Assembly: GCA_018660965.1 (NCBI GenBank)
Contig: JABJJH010000510.1
Span: forward strand, 1-10,060
DNA length: 10,060 nt
Direction: 5' to 3'
Source of the DNA: Rhodospirillaceae bacterium
Lineage (GTDB): Bacteria; Pseudomonadota; Alphaproteobacteria; UBA8366; GCA-2717185
A program made the position numbers and the translations under genes. The notes under the pieces are model-generated. The model was not told where the DNA came from, searched no databases, and saw nothing but the letters and a program-made list of their open reading frames with translations. This document shows positions 6,445 through 10,060 of the stretch, piece by piece. Within the stretch, counting starts at the first letter, position 1, and each line of letters starts with the position of its first letter.

Positions 6445-7650
6445 ATGGATATGAATTTAAGCCCCGAAGACCTCGCCTTTCGCGACGAGGTGCGGACGTT
6501 TCTGGACGCGAAGCTAACCGACGAAATTCGCGAAGGCGCGCGGTTGACGCCGAGCGTCCGCTCGCCGATGGGGCCGTCGCGGGCGTGGGGCAAGGCGTTG
6601 GCGGACAAAGGCTGGCTGTGTCATGCGTGGCCGGCGGAATATGGCGGTCCGGGTTGGAACGTGGTGCAGCGCTATATCTTCGAGCTGGAATGCGCGCTCG
6701 CCGGGACCCCGGTGCTCAACCATATGGGCCGGAAAATGGTCGGTCCGGTGGTCATGAAATACGGCACGCAGGCGCAAAAGGACGAATATCTGCCGGGCAT
6801 TTTGAGTGATGAACTCATCTGGTGTCAGGGCTATTCGGAACCCGGCGCAGGGTCCGATCTGGCGTCGCTGCAAACCAGCGCGGTGTCGGACGGCGACGAT
6901 TACATTATCAACGGGTCGAAAATCTGGACCACGGGCGCGCATCAGGCGGACCATATTTTCTGCCTCGTGCGCACCTCGACCGAGGGCAAGCGTCAGGAAG
7001 GCATCAGCTTCGTCCTGTTCCCGATGGAGTCGCCCGGCATTACGGTGAAGCCGATTTTGACGTTCGCGGGCGATCATGATTTCAACCAGGTGTTTTTCGA
7101 TAATGTGCGCGTGCCCAAGGCGAACCGCATTGGCGACGAAAACAAGGGCTGGACGGTGGCCAAATATCTGCTGGAATTCGAACGCGGCGGCGTTTTCTAT
7201 AGCCCGCAGGTTCGGGCCGGGGTGGAAAAGCTGGCCTATATCGCAGGTCAGGAACCGGCGGGTGGCGGCGCGAAGCTCATCGACGATCCGGGTTTCCGGC
7301 GCAAACTGGCGGACCTTGAAATTCAGGTCTCGGCGGCGGAAATGTCGGAACAACGGGTGATGAGCACGTTGAGCCAGGGGCAAAACCCCGGCGCGGCGTC
7401 CTCCATCTTCAAACTGCGCGGGTCGGAAATTTATCAGGACATGCTGGAAGCGACGATGAAGGCCATCGCCTATTACGCCGCGCCCTATCAGCCGGAAGCC
7501 TATATCCCCGGCAACAATGTCGACGCCATCGCGCCCGAATACGGGATCGTGGCGTCGTCGCAATATTTCAACCAGCGCGCGGCGACAATCTACGCCGGGT
7601 CCAGCGAGGTCCAGCGCACCATCATCGCCAAGCATGTGCTGGGGTTATAA
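6445..7650 (+). CDS. Acyl-CoA dehydrogenase family protein
   Basis: The 401-residue flavoprotein would introduce a double bond alpha,beta in an acyl-CoA, passing electrons to ETF. It shows the three ACAD regions in order: an all-alpha N-domain with WPAEYGGPGW; the FAD/substrate motif QGYSEPGAGSDLASLQT (Tyr 130 to Thr about 144) and WTTGAHQADHIFCLVRT in the beta domain; and the C-terminal alpha domain ending IYAGSSEVQRTIIAKHVLGL. In medium-chain ACADs the catalytic Glu sits in IYEGT; here that position is Ala 384. A Glu in LLEFERGG (Glu 246) aligns with the catalytic Glu of isovaleryl-CoA dehydrogenase (…LDLERLV…), so it is the likely base, as in many bacterial FadE relatives. GGGAG at 6434-6438 lies 6 nt before ATG 6445, which is preferred over the TTG at 6430. 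The cupin gene follows 30 nt later and is probably co-transcribed. Chain length and substrate are unknown. Confidence 0.93.
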   Translation: MDMNLSPEDLAFRDEVRTFLDAKLTDEIREGARLTPSVRSPMGPSRAWGKALADKGWLCHAWPAEYGGPGWNVVQRYIFELECALAGTPVLNHMGRKMVGPVVMKYGTQAQKDEYLPGILSDELIWCQGYSEPGAGSDLASLQTSAVSDGDDYIINGSKIWTTGAHQADHIFCLVRTSTEGKRQEGISFVLFPMESPGITVKPILTFAGDHDFNQVFFDNVRVPKANRIGDENKGWTVAKYLLEFERGGVFYSPQVRAGVEKLAYIAGQEPAGGGAKLIDDPGFRRKLADLEIQVSAAEMSEQRVMSTLSQGQNPGAASSIFKLRGSEIYQDMLEATMKAIAYYAAPYQPEAYIPGNNVDAIAPEYGIVASSQYFNQRAATIYAGSSEVQRTIIAKHVLGL

Positions 7651-7680
7651 GGCATTGATCTATTACAGGGAGGTAACGTC

Positions 7681-8250
7681 ATGAAGGTAGCGGAACTGGT
7701 CGAGCGGTTTACAACGGCGTTGGCGGGCGAAGCCGATGAATACGCGCATAAGGCGGCGGTCGCGGTCGTCAACGAACTCAAGAACGATCTCGACGGGGTC
7801 GCCGACGCAGTGTCCTACCTGACCGGCAGCGGCGGCAATGCGCTGCAGGCCTTTTACCGCGCGCCGAACCTCAGCCTGCTGAAGGTCCGGTTTCCGAACG
7901 GACGGCGCACCCCGCCGCATAATCACGGAACCTGGGCGACGATTCTTGTCCTTGAAGGGTCGGAGCGCAACTCGCTCTACAAGCGCAATGACGACGGCTC
8001 GTTAACCTACGAACGCTCGCTCGATTTGAACGCGGGTGATGTTGTCTTCATGCCCGCGGACGCGGTGCACGTGGCCGAATGCACCAGCGCCACACCCGCC
8101 ATCGGGTTGCATGTTTATGGCGGCAACGTGCTGGGGCTGGAACGCAGCATGTGGGACCCGGATACGCTGGCGGAACATGAACTGGACTGGTCCAAATACG
8201 AAGGCCTCGCCCAACGCGCCTCGGCGGCGAGCGGCGCGCCGCTGGCCTAG
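7681..8250 (+). CDS. Small cupin, cysteine-dioxygenase-like metalloprotein
   Basis: The 189-residue product is a single-domain cupin. A three-histidine metal site is visible: His 80 and His 82 in PPHNHGTW (residues 78-85) and His 130 in DAVHVAE. A further His 144 lies in GLHVYGGN. The HNHGTW motif and spacing resemble cysteine dioxygenases and the group of predicted metal-dependent double-stranded beta-helix enzymes, so an Fe(II)-dependent oxygenase is possible. The substrate is unknown, and members of this group are poorly characterised. The N-terminal 55 residues are helical and outside the cupin barrel. The ribosome binding site AGGGAGGT (7667-7674), 6 nt before the ATG, is one of the strongest in the window. 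It is directly behind the acyl-CoA dehydrogenase and ends 78 nt before the higB toxin gene. Confidence 0.82.
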   Translation: MKVAELVERFTTALAGEADEYAHKAAVAVVNELKNDLDGVADAVSYLTGSGGNALQAFYRAPNLSLLKVRFPNGRRTPPHNHGTWATILVLEGSERNSLYKRNDDGSLTYERSLDLNAGDVVFMPADAVHVAECTSATPAIGLHVYGGNVLGLERSMWDPDTLAEHELDWSKYEGLAQRASAASGAPLA

Positions 8251-8328
8251 AGGTTTCGGCGCGACCGCTTTCGATCATTAGGGCAGTCAACTATTGTAAT
8301 GTGATAGGTGTCAGGTTACAGTTATGGC
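8251..8328 (+). promoter_or_regulatory. Probable higBA promoter/operator region
   Basis: This 78-bp gap precedes the toxin gene and is AT-richer than its surroundings. Inverted repeats TGTAA / TTACA (about 8295-8320) and CTAT / ATAG lie around TATTGTAATGTGATAG and could be the site for HigA autorepression, which is usual for higBA operons. A weak promoter, TTTCGA (8269-8274) and TATTGT (about 8292-8297), spaced about 17 nt, is possible. No strong ribosome binding site precedes higB, which fits low toxin translation. These are inferences from position and short matches. Confidence 0.35.
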
Positions 8329-8607
8329 ATGACCGTCAGTTTCCGGCATAAGGGACTCAAGCTCCTTTACGAGAAGGGGGATCGGCGTCGGGTGTCGCCC
8401 CAATACGCTGACAGGGTGATCCGCATTCTGGCTCGTCTGGACGAAGCGGTTGAGCCCGCCAATATGGATTTGCCTGGATTTCGCCTGCATTCCTTGAAAG
8501 GCGATTTAGCAGGGTATTGGTCGGTCGCGGTTTCGGGTAATTGGCGCATTATCTTCCGCTTTGACGGGGCGCACGCACGCGACGTGGATTTGGTCGACTA
8601 TCATTAG
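8329..8607 (+). CDS. higB: HigB-like mRNA interferase toxin of a type II toxin-antitoxin module
   Basis: The 92-residue product has the RelE/HigB fold length and the residues identified in Proteus vulgaris HigB at the same numbers: His 54 and Lys 57 (HSLK), Arg 73 (NWRI) and the C-terminal Asp 90, Tyr 91, His 92. Such toxins cleave mRNA on the ribosome and are neutralised by binding the cognate antitoxin. The start MTVSFRHKGL (ATG 8329) matches the usual family N-terminus, so it is preferred over the GTG at 8308, although no good ribosome binding site is seen for either. The antitoxin gene begins 28 nt after the stop, in the toxin-first order typical of higBA and opposite to most type II systems. 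Confidence 0.92.
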   Translation: MTVSFRHKGLKLLYEKGDRRRVSPQYADRVIRILARLDEAVEPANMDLPGFRLHSLKGDLAGYWSVAVSGNWRIIFRFDGAHARDVDLVDYH

Positions 8608-8635
8608 GAGAATATTCTATGGAGGAGGACAAAAC

Positions 8636-8929
8636 ATGGCGATGAAGAACCCACCCCATCCGGGCCTGTCCGTCCGTCACGATTGTCTGGAGCCTCTGGG
8701 TCTTAGTGTGACGGCGGCGGCCAGCAAGCTTGGCGTTAGCCGCAAACAGATGTCCGACATCGTGAATTGCCATTCCGGGATATCCCCTGAAATGGCCATC
8801 CGGCTCGACAAGGCTTTCGGCGGCGGGGCGGATGTGTGGTATCGCCTTCAAGCGGCTTATGATCTGGCCCAGGCGATGAAAAAGGCCGACGCCATCAAGG
8901 TCAAGCGCATCGCGCGCGCGGCGGCTTAA
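8636..8929 (+). CDS. higA: HigA antitoxin, helix-turn-helix DNA-binding protein
   Basis: The 97-residue protein is an XRE-type helix-turn-helix antitoxin: helix 2 around residues 27-32 (AAASKL), turn GVS, recognition helix around 35-45 (SRKQMSDIVN), then ISPEMAIRLDKAFGGGADVWYRLQAAYDL, the standard HigA/VapI continuation. It would bind HigB and repress the operon. A near-ideal ribosome binding site GGAGGAGG (8621-8628), 7 nt before ATG 8636, contrasts with the weak one of the toxin, so antitoxin would be made in excess. Its TAA (8927-8929) overlaps the stop of the minus-strand hydantoinase-B gene. Three lysine-rich C-terminal residue groups (KK, K, KVKR) follow the HTH. Confidence 0.92.
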   Translation: MAMKNPPHPGLSVRHDCLEPLGLSVTAAASKLGVSRKQMSDIVNCHSGISPEMAIRLDKAFGGGADVWYRLQAAYDLAQAMKKADAIKVKRIARAAA

Positions 8930-10060
8930 ACCGCCGGCGCGCCATATCCGGCGCCGCCGCCGGTTTCGATCATCAGGATGTCGCCTTTCAGGAGTTCGAA
9001 TTTTCCCTTGGCGGGCAGGTCGATAGTGGTCTCGCCGCGTTTAATTTGGGTCGTCGCGCATTGGCCGGGCAGGCCGCCGAACAGGCCTTCGGGGGCGAGG
9101 CGGAAGCGGTCCGAATAGGTCGCGTAGGTCACCCCGTCCTTGAGGATTTCATAGTGGCGGCGCAACCCCATGCCGCCGCGATGACGCCCGGCCCCGCCGG
9201 AACCGTCGCGCAGGCTGTAATCGACGATGCGGAAATAATCGTAATCCAGATCGAGCGATTCCACGGGAATGTTGCTGCAATTCGACATCGGGCTATCGAC
9301 CGCGTCGCAGCCGTCGCGCGTTGGGCCCGCGCCATAGCCGCCGCCGAAAATTTCCAGCGATATCTGGTATCGACCGTCGTCCAGATGGCTCAGGCAGACG
9401 GCTTCGGTGGTGTCGAACCCGGTGGCGATGACCTGTTCCGGCGTGGCCTGGGCCATGGCCTTCATCACCGCGTTGTAGGCGCGGTAGCTCGACGTCAGCC
9501 GCGCGCGCACCGGGGCGGGCGGTTTGGGGTTCAACAGGCTGCCATAGGGCGCGGAGATGGCGACCGGGCGCAACGCGCCTTCGTTGAAGGGAATGTCGGG
9601 GCTGGTTAACACCGATTTCACCACCGAGAGCGCGGTCGCGATGGTGGACGCGAACGGGCAGTTCATATTAGTGGGAACCTGACCGGCGGTGCCGGTGAAA
9701 TCGACGGCGATGCTGTCCCCCTTGATGGTCACCGTCGCACGCACGGGGACCGGTTCGTCGCTGTCGCCGTCGTCGTCCATCCAGTCCTCACCGGTGTAAA
9801 CGCCGTCCGGGGCGGTTGCGATGGCCTGGCGCATGCGCCGTTCTGAATAGTCCAGCAATTCGGCCATCGCCGCATCCACCGTGTCGGGGCCGAACTTGGC
9901 GCACAGATCGCGCACCCGTTCCGCGCCCATGAAGTTGGCGGCGAACTGGGCGTTGAAGTCGCCGATGGTCTGGTTCGGCACGCGGATGTTGGCGCGGATC
10001 AGGCGTTCCAGCGGGCCGCCGCTCCAATCGCGTGCATGGTTGTACTTGCTGGGCGGGACG
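8926..10060 (-). CDS. hyuB: Hydantoinase B / N-methylhydantoinase B family subunit, C-terminal 377 residues; 5' end outside window
   Basis: The minus-strand frame stays open from TAA (8928-8926) to the right edge. Upstream of a possible internal GTG at 9981 it still reads GGPLERLIRANIRV, so the true start is outside the window. Family hallmarks: PTNMNCPFASTIATALSVVKSVL; IFGGGYGAGPTRDGCDAVDSP; RDGSGGAGRHRGGMGLRRHYEIL; and the ending IETGGGAGYGAPAV. The family (HyuB; also acetone and acetophenone carboxylase and oxoprolinase-type subunits) works with a partner HyuA/ATPase subunit, which usually lies just upstream and so to the right of this window. Typical length is about 520-580 residues, so roughly two thirds is present. 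The substrate is unknown. It is tail-to-tail with higA, with a 4-bp stop overlap. Confidence 0.93.
   Translation of the reverse strand, partial: VPPSKYNHARDWSGGPLERLIRANIRVPNQTIGDFNAQFAANFMGAERVRDLCAKFGPDTVDAAMAELLDYSERRMRQAIATAPDGVYTGEDWMDDDGDSDEPVPVRATVTIKGDSIAVDFTGTAGQVPTNMNCPFASTIATALSVVKSVLTSPDIPFNEGALRPVAISAPYGSLLNPKPPAPVRARLTSSYRAYNAVMKAMAQATPEQVIATGFDTTEAVCLSHLDDGRYQISLEIFGGGYGAGPTRDGCDAVDSPMSNCSNIPVESLDLDYDYFRIVDYSLRDGSGGAGRHRGGMGLRRHYEILKDGVTYATYSDRFRLAPEGLFGGLPGQCATTQIKRGETTIDLPAKGKFELLKGDILMIETGGGAGYGAPAV

Noticed and set aside
6514..7635. Minus-strand ORF of 373 codons opposite the acyl-CoA dehydrogenase
   Set aside because: A shadow of a strongly recognisable acyl-CoA dehydrogenase; no motif or ribosome binding site of its own.
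9788..9981. GTG at 9981 as the start of the hydantoinase-B gene
   Set aside because: The frame stays open to the window edge, and the upstream residues GGPLERLIRANIRV are typical family sequence, so 9981 is internal.

Overview
GC-rich (clearly above 60 percent) bacterial chromosome segment that reads like an alphaproteobacterium, probably a metabolically versatile Rhodospirillales-like or marine lineage. This placement is inferred from codon use, the mix of short-chain dehydrogenases, xanthine-dehydrogenase-type and hydantoinase-type enzymes, and a 'PEPVEG'-like peptide of the kind seen in alphaproteobacterial dispersed repeats. No rRNA, tRNA, CRISPR array, insertion sequence or phage gene was seen.

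Layout. Positions 1-200 (minus strand) hold the first 66 residues of a short-chain dehydrogenase that runs off the left edge. Positions 399-2774 (minus) encode an orphan molybdopterin-binding large subunit of the xanthine dehydrogenase / aldehyde oxidase / CoxL-like family. A 281-bp divergent intergenic region follows, and it contains two tandem, compensatorily diverged stem-loops (2915-2971 and 2981-3036). This is the most unusual structure in the window. A plus-strand pair comes next: a classical SDR (3056-3898) and, 19 nt later, an extended-SDR epimerase/uronate-dehydrogenase-like protein (3918-4793). After that comes a Tat-exported multicopper oxidase (4882-6321) split by a single in-frame TAG, which cuts off the C-terminal copper-binding domain. 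An acyl-CoA dehydrogenase (6445-7650) and a small three-histidine cupin (7681-8250) form a tight two-gene unit. A complete higBA toxin-antitoxin module (8329-8929) follows. It is tail-to-tail with, and overlaps by four bases, the 3' end of a minus-strand hydantoinase-B family gene that runs off the right edge (8926-10060).

Working together. The region looks like an accessory catabolic neighbourhood: oxidoreductases for alcohols, aldehydes or sugars, an acyl-CoA dehydrogenase, a dioxygenase-like cupin and a hydantoinase/carboxylase subunit. The genes do not assemble into one named pathway, and the substrate of each enzyme is unknown. The nonsense-interrupted oxidase, the lone molybdenum subunit without its FAD and Fe-S partners in view, and the toxin-antitoxin module suggest an unevenly maintained accessory region. 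That last reading is inference.
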